Shown piece after piece: positions 45,001 to 54,866 of a stretch of 64,000 nt of DNA (within the stretch, counting starts at the first letter, position 1; each line of letters starts with the position of its first letter). Origin of the DNA: Ichthyophis bannanicus. Lineage: Eukaryota; Chordata; Amphibia; Gymnophiona; Ichthyophiidae. Both the position numbers and the translations under genes were made by a program. The DNA is taken from NCBI GenBank assembly GCA_033557465.1, contig CM066047.1, positions 4,526,001 through 4,590,000 of the forward strand. The letters run 5' to 3'. A model generated the notes under the pieces. That model did no database searches and was not told where the DNA came from. It saw only the letters and a program-made list of their open reading frames with translations.

Positions 45001-45850
45001 GTTGTTCCATGACGGTCGCTGGAAAACTTTTAGTGAATTGCAAATTGAATTTGGTCTCCCAGCGAAACACTACTTTCAGTTGGTGCAACTTCAGCATTGC
45101 CTTCGCAGTGTTAAGGTGCTCCCGCCATCGGCCTCCCCTACACCAGGTTGGTCGGAGACTATCCGATCTATCGGTAGTTCACCGGGTATAGCATCCAATT
45201 TTTACAAAACCTTATGTAATGCTATAACTAGAGATACCCCTATAGCGCAGAAAGCATGGGAGAGAGAATTGCATGTGACTCTGACCCCGGAGCAATGGAG
45301 CCTTGTCTGGAGTAGAGTGACACGGGTCTCCCGATCCGCCTCACTCACTCAGACACTCTTCTTTCTAGCCCACCGGTGTTTTTACACTCCTGACAGATTA
45401 GCCAAATGGAACACTACTCAGGGCAATAGTTGTTGGACTTGTCATGCGGCCATTGGTTCACTACCTCATGTTATGTATGAATGTCCCGCACTACAGTATT
45501 ACTGGCGTCGGGTCTGGGGTCATATCCAGTCTATTTTGCACTTTCAAGAGCCCCTTTCTTGGAGGATAGTGGGACTTCGCTCAGCTGCGGGGATCCCCTC
45601 TCTTCCAAAATCGGCTTACTTCCTTTTGGACTTTATGCTTGGCATTGCTATTTCCCTAATTACGAAATACTGGAAAAATAGCTCCCATCTGAGCCCCAAT
45701 GAATGGTGGAATCATGTCTGTCTCTACAGTAAATATGAACAAATACCTCGTATGTTTGCTTCCCCCATTCAGACTCCTCATCATCGGTCTAAATGGAAGA
45801 TGCTCAATGACTATGTACATTCTGCTCAATGCTCTCATCTGACTGTCTGA
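42059..45850 (+). CDS. L1/Tx1-type LINE ORF2: endonuclease and reverse transcriptase
   Basis: Intact, 1263 codons, close to the length of L1 ORF2p (about 1275). It nicks DNA and reverse-transcribes the LINE RNA in place. Apurinic-like endonuclease at about 1-235: LSLNVKGIN near 7, LQETHL near 37, GGDFNQ near 139, SRIDFFL near 200, SDHAAI near 229. RT at about 470-800: GPDGLPAEFYK near 475, ANYRPISLLNADYK near 528, LSLDAEKAFDRLEW near 597, GTRQGCPLSPLIF near 655, AYADDLMLF near 697. The C-terminal Cys/His cluster CWTCHAAIGSLPHVMYECP lies near 1124-1142. The IYAPN and CWTC..H..C patterns favour the Tx1 branch of the L1 superfamily over mammalian L1. All catalytic residues checked are present. 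Confidence 0.93.
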   Translation: MALCKILSLNVKGINSPIKRKKILSYLSHEHADLAFLQETHLNSAETLKLNVKPYMVAAYSPAVSKRCGVAILVKKSLQATVLDTSADKEGRWARVHLKVGDSEFTCICIYAPNVDNPAYYASIAQLAQASANIPLILGGDFNQVLDPLIDRQPPRTSSPPKSLATLTALMQDLALVDIWRLLHPSDLEFTFFSAPHHSQSRIDFFLISKALISQVDTTRTHPLHISDHAAISLSLHVTARDDSPRAWFFDRSLLGQKDFQVDIKAAIQDYFHFNSPHDTASWAWWEGFKASIRATITSYQIRQGKQRKQHLLILEQQIQAGERLLTSRIDPCILLRLQRLRFQYNQLLYTAAVKNIESQQGLYYRENNRAGKLLANALKGQKEAKRVTALRNPSGGGLVTKDTEILELFRDFYTRLYQSECDFEPDVFERLLSGVQRPTLSDEDRVALDTPFTVSEIHSAIKKCASGRAAGPDGLPAEFYKTFHADLAPVLKLYFSALAEEGSPSGSFSMANVVVFEKEGRDPQLTANYRPISLLNADYKIFATILSTRLSDRMPTLIHPDQCGFIPGRSTADNARTLCHVLTTAVNLDSPFVGLSLDAEKAFDRLEWPFLFAVLRWYGFGEGFLRCLRTMYAQPTASICANALKSQPFPLQRGTRQGCPLSPLIFDLALEPLALLIRQSEEIHGVPFTHREIKISAYADDLMLFVSIDSVPAVLEQIGKYSQLSGYKINWTKSVAFPLNPLLHQADMQPFPFLWQPRMVKYLGVHYCSPLEDTISFNAKDLTSKVRALTHRWTPLTLTWWGRLETIKMMIVPKVNYILEMLPCLLPRRIYKDIEGLLTRYLWQNKTPRIAKHKLQADKENGGVRFPDFLKYHQSFLLKQGARWLEDPVPSRPVWLDIEEDLCKPIPLTFLPGMTLPSDSHYPPMLLDTLGAFNTLMQSLDSRLCPLDKLPLWYNTRFRIQNKPMAWSPWYTRGIWIPSQLFHDGRWKTFSELQIEFGLPAKHYFQLVQLQHCLRSVKVLPPSASPTPGWSETIRSIGSSPGIASNFYKTLCNAITRDTPIAQKAWERELHVTLTPEQWSLVWSRVTRVSRSASLTQTLFFLAHRCFYTPDRLAKWNTTQGNSCWTCHAAIGSLPHVMYECPALQYYWRRVWGHIQSILHFQEPLSWRIVGLRSAAGIPSLPKSAYFLLDFMLGIAISLITKYWKNSSHLSPNEWWNHVCLYSKYEQIPRMFASPIQTPHHRSKWKMLNDYVHSAQCSHLTV

Positions 45851-46093
45851 ATTTGTATATATCTTTGTCCCATGATTATTCTGTATCGTAGATACTCTTT
45901 TGCTTGTTTTGATGTATAATCACAGTTGTTTGGAAGCGCTCACATGCTGACATAATCAGCTAGAGAAGCAGCGTGGGGGTGGGGGGTAAGTGGGTTTACT
46001 TTTCCTTATTGTATACTTGTTTTGTCTCTTTTGGTGTGTTGTTTCTTTTGTATGTTGCAAAATGAAAATAAAAGCTTAAAAAAAAAAAAAAAA

Positions 46094-46109
46094 AGAAAAA
46101 ATGGAGGTC
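46094..46109. repeat. Target-site duplication, right copy
   Basis: An exact copy of 40625-40640, directly after the poly-A tail. Confidence 0.95.
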
Positions 46110-46186
46110 TTTGGAAAGAGATCCATGTCTAGAGGTTAGAAGGAAGCGGTGGATTGCCTCTATTGCGAAGAAGCAAACTGCAGATT

Positions 46187-48480
46187 CTAAACCCCAAGAG
46201 TCACAAGCATCTGATGACTGATCAGAAACCCTGCGGTTGCTGGGTTTGTTGAGCCTGGTGAGAAGTTGGATTCTTCAGACCAGGACGATGCCTCCCCCTG
46301 TTTGGGAACATCTGTATGATGGGCAAGTGATAAATAAAACCTTCTTCTCCTGTGGGAAGAAAGTTTGGTAGGACATTTCCTACCTACTGGGACAGAAGGT
46401 GTAGAACAACCCCTAGGAACAGGTAAATCAGTGGACAACTGAGTAACCTGACGTAAAGACGCCTTGTTGAAGAGATTTTCTCCAGTGCAAGGTGTATGTC
46501 CCAGTCTTTGTTGTGCCCATTTGTCCAAGTCCGAAGCTTGGAGCCAGGCTCTACGTCATGCCCCTATAGCTATAGCAGAAGTCCTGTTAACAGACTCAAA
46601 AGAGTCAAGGGAAGCACGAGAAAGAAACCAAGAGATATTCTGGATATGCATAAGCAGTGAGGAATAGTGTGCACTCTTGGAATCTGGAAGGAAAGGAGTC
46701 AAAAGATGTAATTGCTTTGCAACCTCCTCAAGAGACAGACTCATATAAAAAATATATGAGAGAATTCTTGCAGAAAGCATAGATGTCTGGAAGGTTTGAC
46801 ATCCAAAGGCATCTAGTGTCTTAGACTCACGACCTGGCAGATAAGAAGAGTGCTTTTTGTTACTCTTTACCCGCCTCACTGCTGATTCCACAACTATGTA
46901 ATGAGGAAGTTGAGTCTTTTGAAACCCTGGAGAAGGAGGCACCTGATATAAGAAATCAGTTGCTTTGAAAGGTGCGGGTACCCTAAAAGGTGTTTCCCAC
47001 ATTCCTAGAAGGAGATCTTGCAAGGAATGATGCAAAGGAAGCATTATGTTCTCCTTTGCTTTGGAAGAAAGAGAGCCCTGTGCAGGATCATGTCTTGGGA
47101 TAGGAATGGCAAGAGATCTTGCTATATCCAGAAGGAAACTCTGAAAAGAGGGTTCCCCAGCAGGAATCTCTCTTGGACAGGTTAGATCTGAAGAACTAGC
47201 CTGAGCACCGACAGAGCTATCCAAATATATAGGAATAGAAGATCCTGCACAGTGCAGTGTGGAATGCTTAAGGGATGGTCGCCGGTACTGACTGTCAGGA
47301 GCAGCGACCGTCATTACCACATTGTCCATGCCAGGTATCGACTCCAAGCTTGGCATAGAAGGGAGCGATCCTGTTGAAAAAAGCATGGCAGGGGTTGGCC
47401 ACGATGCTACTGTGGATACCGGTACCGATGCCAACACCGGTACCAATGTCGGAGTCGAGCCCGACAGACATCAGAGCAGTCATTGGTGACAGTTCAATCG
47501 GTACCGAGGTAACCGACAACCTCCGGACGCTATCCTCGGAACCGAGCCACCGGTATCGATCGGTGTCGGTACCAAAGCGTATTGGTACCGAGTCTTCCAG
47601 ACTAGAGAGCGATTCTAAACTCGGCATCGATAAGCAAAGCATGGAAGGCACCGACCGTAAGGGTAATGAGGACATCGGCACCGACTTCGGTACCGTGTCT
47701 GATACCAGTGAATGAAGGTCAACCAGTGGCAACTCAATGGGCCTCGAGGGAACCGAGAGTTGTGGATCTGAATCATCGGAACCGAGCCTTCGGTACCGCC
47801 GAGAGCCGGTACCAAGGCGAGTCGGTACCCAGTCCTCCAGACTGGAGATCGATTCCAGACTCGGCATCGAAGGAAGCGAGGTTATCGATGCACGTCTGGA
47901 GGGTACCGACGTCGGTGGTAGTATCGGTGCTGGTACCGATAATGGAAGGTCAGTCTGGAGTGTATCCACCGGTCCTGAAGGCACCGAGGATGCCAGATGA
48001 CCATCCCTGGTGAGGAGTGTTTCATCCAACACCAGTGCCGATGTCGGGGTATCGGTACCGCTTGAAGCGGAGGCCACCACCGGACACGGCTCAGGTATGT
48101 TCTGTGAGGGGTGAACCCCAGGAACAACCTGAAACCCCTGAAAGGCTTTTGAGACCGAAGACTCCCGCCGGGGTTTTGAAGCCAGTAGGCCCTCGAGGGC
48201 AAGGCCGGAGCCGTCTACATGCTGTGCATGAGACCTACCACTCGAGGGCTGGCTAGTCTTAACAGACTGTTTGTGGGTTACCTGATCCTGTGTAGAAGGG
48301 GATGGTGCCCCGAAGCTGGAGGGAAACCGTGTATCGAGGGAACCTCGATATTGAAGACCTCTTCTCACCAAACTGGTGTCAGGACCCAAGCAGGTTAGAA
48401 ACCGACTTCGAGGGTCTAAAAATAAAGTTGTACCGCCACAGTTTGAACATTTCTTGGAGAAAGTGGCTGGCGGTTCCATG
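46187..48480 (-). pseudogene. DIRS-A Gag-like protein, nearly intact
   Basis: The start is taken at 48480 (MEPPATFSKKCSNCGG), because DIRS-4 has an equivalent Met at the same place (near 60312) and the frame further upstream is leader. The N-terminal zinc-ribbon-like motif has CSNC but only one Cys in the second pair (RFLTC where DIRS-4 has WCLTC), so one ligand is missing. The middle (about 48070-47330) consists of ~80-aa repeats beginning SMPSLES-SSLED and rich in SVP. The C-terminal half (47446-46556, then to 46187) holds PSPGFQKTQLPHYIVVESAV, ILSYIFYMSLSLEEV and the block WAQQRLGHTPCTGENLFNKA. Breaks: a frameshift between about 47460 and 47400, and a TGA near 46556 in GA-RRAWLQ, where DIRS-5 has CGA. 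Otherwise long frames remain. Confidence 0.75.
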
Positions 48481-48692
48481 AAGGAAAAGAAGAGGCCTAA
48501 AAGGCCTAAGACACTATGAAGAAAAAATATTCCTTGAAAAAGGAAGATTTTACAAGAAAAGAAAGAAAGAAAAGAAAACACCGGCGGTACCGGTGGCGTC
48601 GGGAAGACAGCCGCGACCACAAGAAAACTAAAGAAATAAAAGAAGAATTTTTTGCGGTGACAGGACGACGTCCTGCCGGCTCCGCGGAAATC

Positions 48693-48857
48693 GAAAACTG
48701 AGGAGAGGCAGTTGGGAAAGGCGGGAAGGCAGCACGCAGGCGTGGTGGGATGCTTCCAAAAGCTCTTTGATTGGACGCTGGGAAGCGTTCCCACGCAGAC
48801 TCCGTCGGTACCGACGTACCCATATGTGAAGACTCATTCCTGCTTGTTCCTGGAGAT
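48693..48857. repeat. DIRS-A right inverted terminal repeat
   Basis: An inverted match of 33085-33232. Contains the palindrome gtcggtaccgac and ends cctgcttgttcctggagat. Confidence 0.87.
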
Positions 48858-49268
48858 CCATACATATTTGTGACATCATTGCTATGTATCTGATATACAT
48901 TTAAAGCCTGCAACAAGTAACACTCTCTAGTATTCTTGAATAGACTGATTTATTCTATGTGAAGCTGCTCTTTGACACATGCTGAATGGCTGCAGCACTC
49001 ATCTTTGGGTGTATTTTATAGTTCTGCCATAAATTAGCTGTTTCACTTATTGCCAGCTTTTGTTCTTTTAGTATTTACAATGTTTATCAACTTGGTAGTG
49101 GTGTTAAGTGCCTTTGAGTTGAGTTGTCCATGTTGTGACTATCCCCTGGGTTTTCTTCTGACCGCATCTTGCCAGACCTTTCTTCACAAACTGGTGTTAA
49201 TGACTTAGCAAAGATAGTACAAATTACCAAGCAATAAGCACAACTTAATTTGTATAACTAGAGGATAA
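48858..49268. other. Intron, no feature seen
   Basis: About 410 bp of unique-looking AT-rich sequence between two DIRS elements. No frame or repeat is recognised. Confidence 0.5.
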
Positions 49269-49462
49269 AGCATAGTTACTTACCTATAACATGTGATCTC
49301 CGGGAACAGCAGGAATTTAGTCCTCACATATAGGTATCGTCGGTACTGATGGAGGCTGCGCGGGAACGCTCCCCAGCGTCCAATTAGAAAGCTTTTGGGA
49401 GCATCCCACAGAGCCTGCGTGCTGCCTTCCCGCCTTTCCCAACTGCCTCTCTCCAGTTGAGT
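49269..49462. repeat. DIRS-3 left inverted terminal repeat
   Basis: The same family as 33047-33241 and 53451-53645, with more differences (acttacctat; gtatcgtcggtactgat). Its right partner is outside or lost. Confidence 0.82.
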
Positions 49463-49555
49463 TTTAGAGCTGAGACAAAGAGAGAGAGCGAGGGAAAGGA
49501 AAAGAGAGAGATAGAGAGATACAACTCCTAGGGGAGGTGGGTGGGTTGTGAAGAC

Positions 49556-49640
49556 TAAATTCCTGCTGTTCCCGGAGATCACCTGTTACAGGTGAGTAAC
49601 TATGCTATCTCCAGGAACAAGCAGGAATGTAGTCATCACA
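49556..49640. repeat. DIRS-3 internal complementary region
   Basis: The reverse reads gttcctggagat joined to agcatagttactc, matching this copy's own left end (agcatag) rather than the family's agcacag. Contains caggtgagt at 49589-49597. Confidence 0.85.
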
Positions 49641-49762
49641 TATGGGGACTCCCTAGCTTTAGGTGCCAGGGAGAGACCCAAGAAGTTGTGTGCCCCTGAA
49701 CAGGGTTCCACTTCCCCCCATGGATCTCTGGCATCCTACCAGGGATGCTGGGTAGGAGTTGA

Positions 49763-50768
49763 TTAGGTATGGAACAGGTGTTGGAGAACAGCCTGACCAA
49801 ACAAGGCATCCCGGCGGGAGTCCTTGTCCAAGCAGTAATGGGCTGTGAAGGTATGAACCAAGGCCCAGGTGGCTGCTCGACAGATATCGTCGATAGACAC
49901 AGAGTGCAGATGAGCCACTGAGGCTGCCATGGCTCTCACACTGTGAGCTGTGACATGGCCTTCCAGAGGAAGGTTTTTACTCTCATAGGCAAAAGATATA
50001 CACTGTGCAATCCAATTGCACAGTGTTCTTTTGGAGACTGGAAGTCCCAAATGACTAGGATCAAAAGCAACAATAAGTTGAGAGGACTTTCTATGTTGCT
50101 GCGTCCTTTGTAAGTAAAAGGTCAAGGCCCTTTTACAATCCAAAGTATGAAGATTCCTTTCTGCATTTGAGGCGTGAGGCCTTGGGAAGAATACAAGAAA
50201 GTAAACCGCTTGGTTTAAATGAAAAGGTGACACCACCTTTGGCATAAAGTGTGGATGAGTCCTAAGGACTACCTTATCATGATGGAAACTTGTATATAAG
50301 GTGGATCCGCCACTAATGCTTGCAATTCACTGATGCGACGTGCTGATGTGATTGCAATAAGAAAGATGACCTTCCAGGAAAGAAATTTCAAAGAGGTAGC
50401 AGCGAATGGTTCAAAAGGCGGCTTCATGAGCTTCCCATGAACCAGATTTAAGTCCCATGCCACCGGTGGTGGCTTATTGGGCGGCTTAGTTAAAAGAAGG
50501 CCTCTCAAATCTCGCTATGAGAGGATGAGAGGAAATAGGTTGCCCATTTAGAGACTTGAAAGAAGCTGCAATAGTACTCAAATGAACTTTCGCTGAATTG
50601 GTCTTAAGCCCTGTATTAGACAAATGAAGGAGATACTCCAGTAATGATTCCAGAGGTATCGCAAGAGGGTTAAGACCCTTCTGCGAGCACCACATGGTAA
50701 ACATTTTCCACTTAAATGCGTAAGAGCATCTTGTGGAAGGTTTCCTGGAAGCATAAAGGATATCCTTT
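49763..50768 (-). pseudogene. DIRS-3 tyrosine recombinase, frameshifted
   Basis: Three frames in order: 50704-50486 (MWCSQKGLNPLAIPLESLLE), 50508-50269 (contains SARRISELQAL, the first catalytic Arg) and 50245-49763 (HSVRAMAASVA box near 49940 and AHYCLDKDSR with the catalytic Tyr near 49820). A frame change near 50500 and a stop near 50269 break it. The CR1 fragment at 50769-51309 sits in its N-terminal part. Catalytic residues Arg, His-x-x-Arg and Tyr are all visible. Confidence 0.85.
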
Positions 50769-51309
50769 GGTGCGACCTCATTTGGAGTATGCTGTGCAAT
50801 TCTGGAGACCGCACCTTCAAAAGGATGTGAACAGGATGGAGTCGGTGCAGAGGGTTGCTACCAAAATGATTAATGGGCTTCATTATAAAGCATATGAGGA
50901 CAGACTTAAGGATCTTAATATGTACACCTTAGAGGAAAGGCGGGATAGAGGTGATATGATTGAGATGTTTAAATACCTCCGTGGCATAAATGTTCAGGGA
51001 GAGAGCCTCTTTCAATTGAAAGCAAGTTCTGCTACGAGGGGACATGGGATGAGGGTGAAGGGAGATAGATTCAGGAGTGATATGCGGAAATATTTCTTTA
51101 CTGAAAGAGTAATGGATCCGTGGAATAGTCTCCCAGTGGAGGTGGTAGAGATGAGGACAGTAACTGAATTCAAGAAAGCATGGGACCAACACAGAGGATC
51201 TCTAAAGGCAAAAAGTAGACTGTTGTAGTTGTTATGGAAGGACAGACTAGATAGGCCATGTGGTCTTTTTCTGTCGTCATATTTCTATGTTTCATATTTC
51301 TATGTTTCT
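50769..51309 (+). mobile_element. CR1-4: short CR1 3' fragment in DIRS-3
   Basis: Same subfamily as CR1-3 (LVRPHLEYAVQFWRPHLQKD; LEERRDRGDMIEM), with an open partial frame to 51228. The 3' end repeats tttctatgttt. A 7-bp atccttt flanks both sides (50762-50768 and 51310-51316), either a target duplication or microhomology. Confidence 0.88.
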
Positions 51310-53127
51310 ATCCTTTACCTGCTGGGAAAGGTTAAGACCATGAAGTTCAAGTCTTTCAGCAACCAGGCCCTGAGATGGAGAGACTGGGGATTGGGATGCC
51401 ACAGCATCCCGTCCTCCTGAGAACGGAGATCTGGAGCAGATCCTAACTCCAGAGGCGAAGCTTGAGAGAGATGTAGGAGCAGAGGGTACCACAATTGCCG
51501 TGGCCAATGTGGAGCTATGAGAATCATATGACCTCTGTCTCTCTGAAGCTTGAACAGGGTTTTGGGAATTAGGGGAATGGGTAGAAAAGCATACAGGAAG
51601 TCCTGGCCCCAATGGAGGAGGAAAGCATCCCTGGCCTGACAACCCTGGGACGGAATTCTGGAACAGAACCGGGGAAGTTTGGCATTCAGCAGACTTGCAA
51701 AGAGGTCTATGTCCGGGGTTCCCCAAATTTGAAAACGTTTTGCCACTTGGTCTGCATGGAGAGACCATTCGTGTGGAAGCAGAACTCGACTGAGTCTGTC
51801 TGCCCAAGAGTTTTGAATGCCTGGAAAATACACTGCAAGGAGATGAATCTGATGCTCTCTGGCGAGGGCCCATAGTCGCAAAGCTTTGCTGCAGAGCGAC
51901 AGAGAGCCTGTTCCGCCCTGTTTGTTCACATAGAACATGGCTATTTGATTGCCTGTTTGAACTAGGACCGTCATAGCTGAGCTGGGTGTGGAATACTCGA
52001 AGAGCAAGGACGATTGCTCTGAGTTCCAGGAGACTGATGTGTAGATAGGTCTCCTGTGGAGTCCAGGTACCCTGGGTAGAGAGGCCATGCAGGTGGGCTC
52101 CCCAACCCACCTGTGAGGCATCTGTTGTCAGAGTGGCTTGGGGTGGGGGTTGTTGGAAAAGGGACCCCACCAAAAGGTTTTGGGGTGACTGCCACCATTG
52201 GGGGGACAAAATAAGATGATCTGAGTTTGTTATTTTGTCTGACAGGCAACCTGATGCCTGAGTCCATTGAGTGGATAAAGTCCACTGGACTGCCCTCATA
52301 TGGAGGCGGGCATAAGGAACCACAAGCACGGTGGATGTCATGTGGCCTAGCAATTGTAACATTTCCCAAGCAGTGAGGTGAGGCTTTGGCACTGCTTGGG
52401 AAGCTAACTGCACAATGCGAAGGCAGCGGGACTGTGGAAGATAGGCCCTTGTCTGTCTGGTATCCAGCAGAGTTCCTATAAATTCTAGAGACTGAGTGGG
52501 AGCAAGGTTGGATTTTGGGAAGTTTATGACAAGTCCGAAATATTGAAGGATGCGCATTGTGCGAGAGAGAGAAATCCTGGCCTCTGGCTCTGAAGGGGCT
52601 CGAATGAGCCAGTCTTCTAAATAAGGGAAGACGAATATTCCTAGGGTGCGAAGAAATGCTACCACCACAGCCATGCATTTTGTGAAAACCATTGGAGCAG
52701 AGGCCAGGATTGGAGCAGAGGCCAGGCCAAAAGGAAAAACCCTGTATGGGTAGTGCTTCCCTTGAAATAGGAAGCGAAGGAACTTTCGATGAGTTGGATG
52801 GATGAGAACATGAGTGTACGCATCCTTGAGATCTAGAGAACAAAGTCAATCCTGACTCTGAAGGTAAGGCAGCAGAGTTCCTAGAGAAATCATTTTGAAC
52901 TTCTCTTTGAACAGGAATTTGTTCAATTCTCTGAGGTCCAAAATGGGCCTGTGTCCTCCTGTTTTCTTTGGAATAAGGAAATAGGGGGAGTAAAACCCTG
53001 TACCCTGTTGGAGAATGGGTACCTCTTCTATTGCCCCCTGGGCAAGAAGCAGAGTGACCTCTTGAGCTAACTGGGCGTTGAGAGAGGTCTGAGAATTGAA
53101 CTGTCTTACCATTGTAGGAGGGGGCAT
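51310..53127 (-). pseudogene. DIRS-3 reverse transcriptase - RNase H, broken
   Basis: Pieces: 53127-52846 (LIPKKTGGHRPILDLRELNK), 52692 to about 51990 (YLEDWLIRAP; LTTDASQVGWGAHL; LLELRAIVLAL) and 52121-51315 (FYVNKQGGTGSLSL; VYFPGIQNSWADRLSR; LIAPHWPRQLWYP). The catalytic YLDD of DIRS-1 reads YLED here, losing a metal-binding Asp. Frames change near 52850-52700 and near 51980. A short in-place duplication (ggagcagaggccagg, 52693-52723) lies just before the second piece. Confidence 0.85.
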
Positions 53128-53450
53128 GCTGAGGAAATGAAGCTTGTACCCTTCTCTTACAATGGACAGAGTCCAATTTTCTGCTGTTATCTGCCCCCAT
53201 CTGGGGGCAAAATGACATAACCTTCCTGGAATGGTGGAAGGCTCTGGGCCGTTCGGGGCCAGGAAGGCAAAGTTCTCTAGATAGGAGTCAAAGCCCCTGT
53301 GGAGGCTGAGTCTGCTGAGCCGGTTGAGGCTTAGCAGCTTTTGTTTTTCTTTGCCTAGGTTGTTGCTGCTGTCCCTTTTGGGCAGACTGACCTAAACAAT
53401 TCCCCCTGCTGGGTATAGGTGGGGCAAAACTTCTTCTTCTTCTTACTTAA

Positions 53451-53645
53451 AGCACAGTTACTTACCTGTAACAGGTGATCTCTGGGAACAGCAGGAATAA
53501 GTCTTCACATATGGGTACGTCGGTATCGACGGAGCCTGCGCGGGAACGCTCCCCAGCGTCCAATCAGAAAGCTTTTGGGAGCATCCCTCAGCGCCTGCGT
53601 GCTGCCTTCCCACCTTTCCAACTGTCTCTCCTCAGTTGAGTTTTA
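53451..53645. repeat. DIRS-4 left inverted terminal repeat
   Basis: Inverse of about 60520-60660. Contains acttacctg at 53460-53468. Confidence 0.87.
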
Positions 53646-53721
53646 TAGCTGAGACAAAAGAGAGAAAAAGGAAAGGAAGATAGAGAGAAACAACTCCTAG
53701 GGGAGGTGGGTGGGTTGTGAA

Positions 53722-53812
53722 GACTTATTCCTGCTGTTCCCAGAGATCACCTGTTACAGGTAAGTAACTGTGCTATCTCCAGGAACAAGCAGGAATGAGT
53801 CTTCACATATGG
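53722..53812. repeat. DIRS-4 internal complementary region
   Basis: The reverse reads cctgcttgttcctggagat joined to agcacagttacttacctg, i.e. its own right end followed by its own left end. Contains caggtaagt at 53757-53765. Confidence 0.9.
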
Positions 53813-53822
53813 GGACTCCCAA

Positions 53823-54814
53823 GCTAAGATGCCTGGAGCCATAACATGTTGAAGATTGAAAACATGCTACATCTCATATGGCCAGGCATCCTGAGGATGG
53901 AGGGTAGGAGTTGCATAGAGAGGAGCTGCAGAAAAACCAGCTAACCTAAGAAAGGACTACCCTCAAGGAGGCCATGTATGTATGATCATTATCAAAAGAT
54001 ATATTGACATGAACAATCACCATAATAATGAAATGAACAATCACCTTATGACGCTCACCTATTGGAATGCAGGAAGTAGAGAGGCTGATGGAGTCTACTG
54101 GGGATCCAGCAGAATAATGTCCAAGGTGACCTCACTGGAGTGAAGGTGGAGGTCAACATCTGGAAGTGAGAGGTGACCCCAGGATTCAATTAGGGTAACA
54201 CAAACACGGCAGGTCTTCAGTGGGAAGCTTCATGGAAAGCTGAAAACTCTTTTGGCTACAGAAGTATTCAGAGGTAGGAGCAAAAGAGGAAGACTGACTG
54301 ATCCGGGCAAACAGACCTAGTCCTTGAGGGAGGAAAGGGTATGAGAAGAACCCCATATTCCCAAGGAAGGACAGATGTTTGAGGAATTGAATCTGAAATC
54401 CACCATGTCTTTCCTAACTGGTGAGAGGTAGGAAGACATTGGGGCATGGAGCTTCAGGGATACGTAAACTAGGATACGGTAGGACTGTCAGTTCCACAGC
54501 AGTGGTTGTGTGCAAAATATTCGAAACATACAGTGGAACAGTATGAAGCTGTGCAAGCCCACTGTCAGAAACATACAGGAAGGTAAAAACCTTTATGAGT
54601 ATAGACAGTCAGGAGAGAAGTATGGAAATACATATCTATTTATAATAAGTATCTGGACAGATACACACATATATGAAGAGATATGTATGTATGTATGTAT
54701 GTATCTATATCTATATCTATATATACACGGGTATATAGATATATATATATCTATAATAAGATCTAAAGGGCATAGCATATGCACACTTAGCTGACAGACA
54801 GATACATCTACAGA

Positions 54815-54866
<52 letters not shown>

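Larger units (their letters stand above)
40641..46093 (+). mobile_element. Full-length L1/Tx1-type LINE, both ORFs intact
   Basis: Bounded by exact 16-bp target duplications. It has a short G-rich 5' UTR (starts ggggggggcggagcc), ORF1 (40777-41625), a 433-bp inter-ORF region, ORF2 (42059-45850) and a 3' UTR with aaaataaaagctt just before a poly-A tail (46079-46093). Complete ends and intact frames make this the best candidate for recent activity in the window. Confidence 0.93.
33047..48857 (-). mobile_element. DIRS-A: family-2 DIRS with two nested LINEs
   Basis: The left end (agcacagttacttacctg) is at 33047 and the right end (cctgcttgttcctggagat) at 48857. The ITRs share about 145 bp with roughly four differences, including identical caatcaaagagcttttgg blocks, so they belong together. 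The internal complementary region is at 33318-33426. Inside are a full-length L2 LINE (33427-38543), a 2.1-kb decayed body (38544-40624), a full-length L1/Tx1-type LINE (40641-46093) and gag (48480-46187). There is no intact RT or YR. Confidence 0.85.
49269..53450 (-). mobile_element. DIRS-3: YR/RT-bearing family-2 DIRS, cut by DIRS-4
   Basis: The left end (agcatagttacttacc) is at 49269, with an ITR, an internal complementary region (49556-49640), YR, RT-RNase H and the end of gag (about 53440-53220, KKKFCPTYTQQGE-like). At 53450/53451 the element is replaced by the left end of DIRS-4. Its own gag start and right ITR are not seen. A CR1 fragment lies at 50769-51309. Confidence 0.85.

Noticed and set aside
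47374..48013. Plus-strand frames (113 and 115 codons) opposite DIRS-A gag
   Set aside because: They arise from the palindromic ggtacc repeats, which give similar peptides on both strands.
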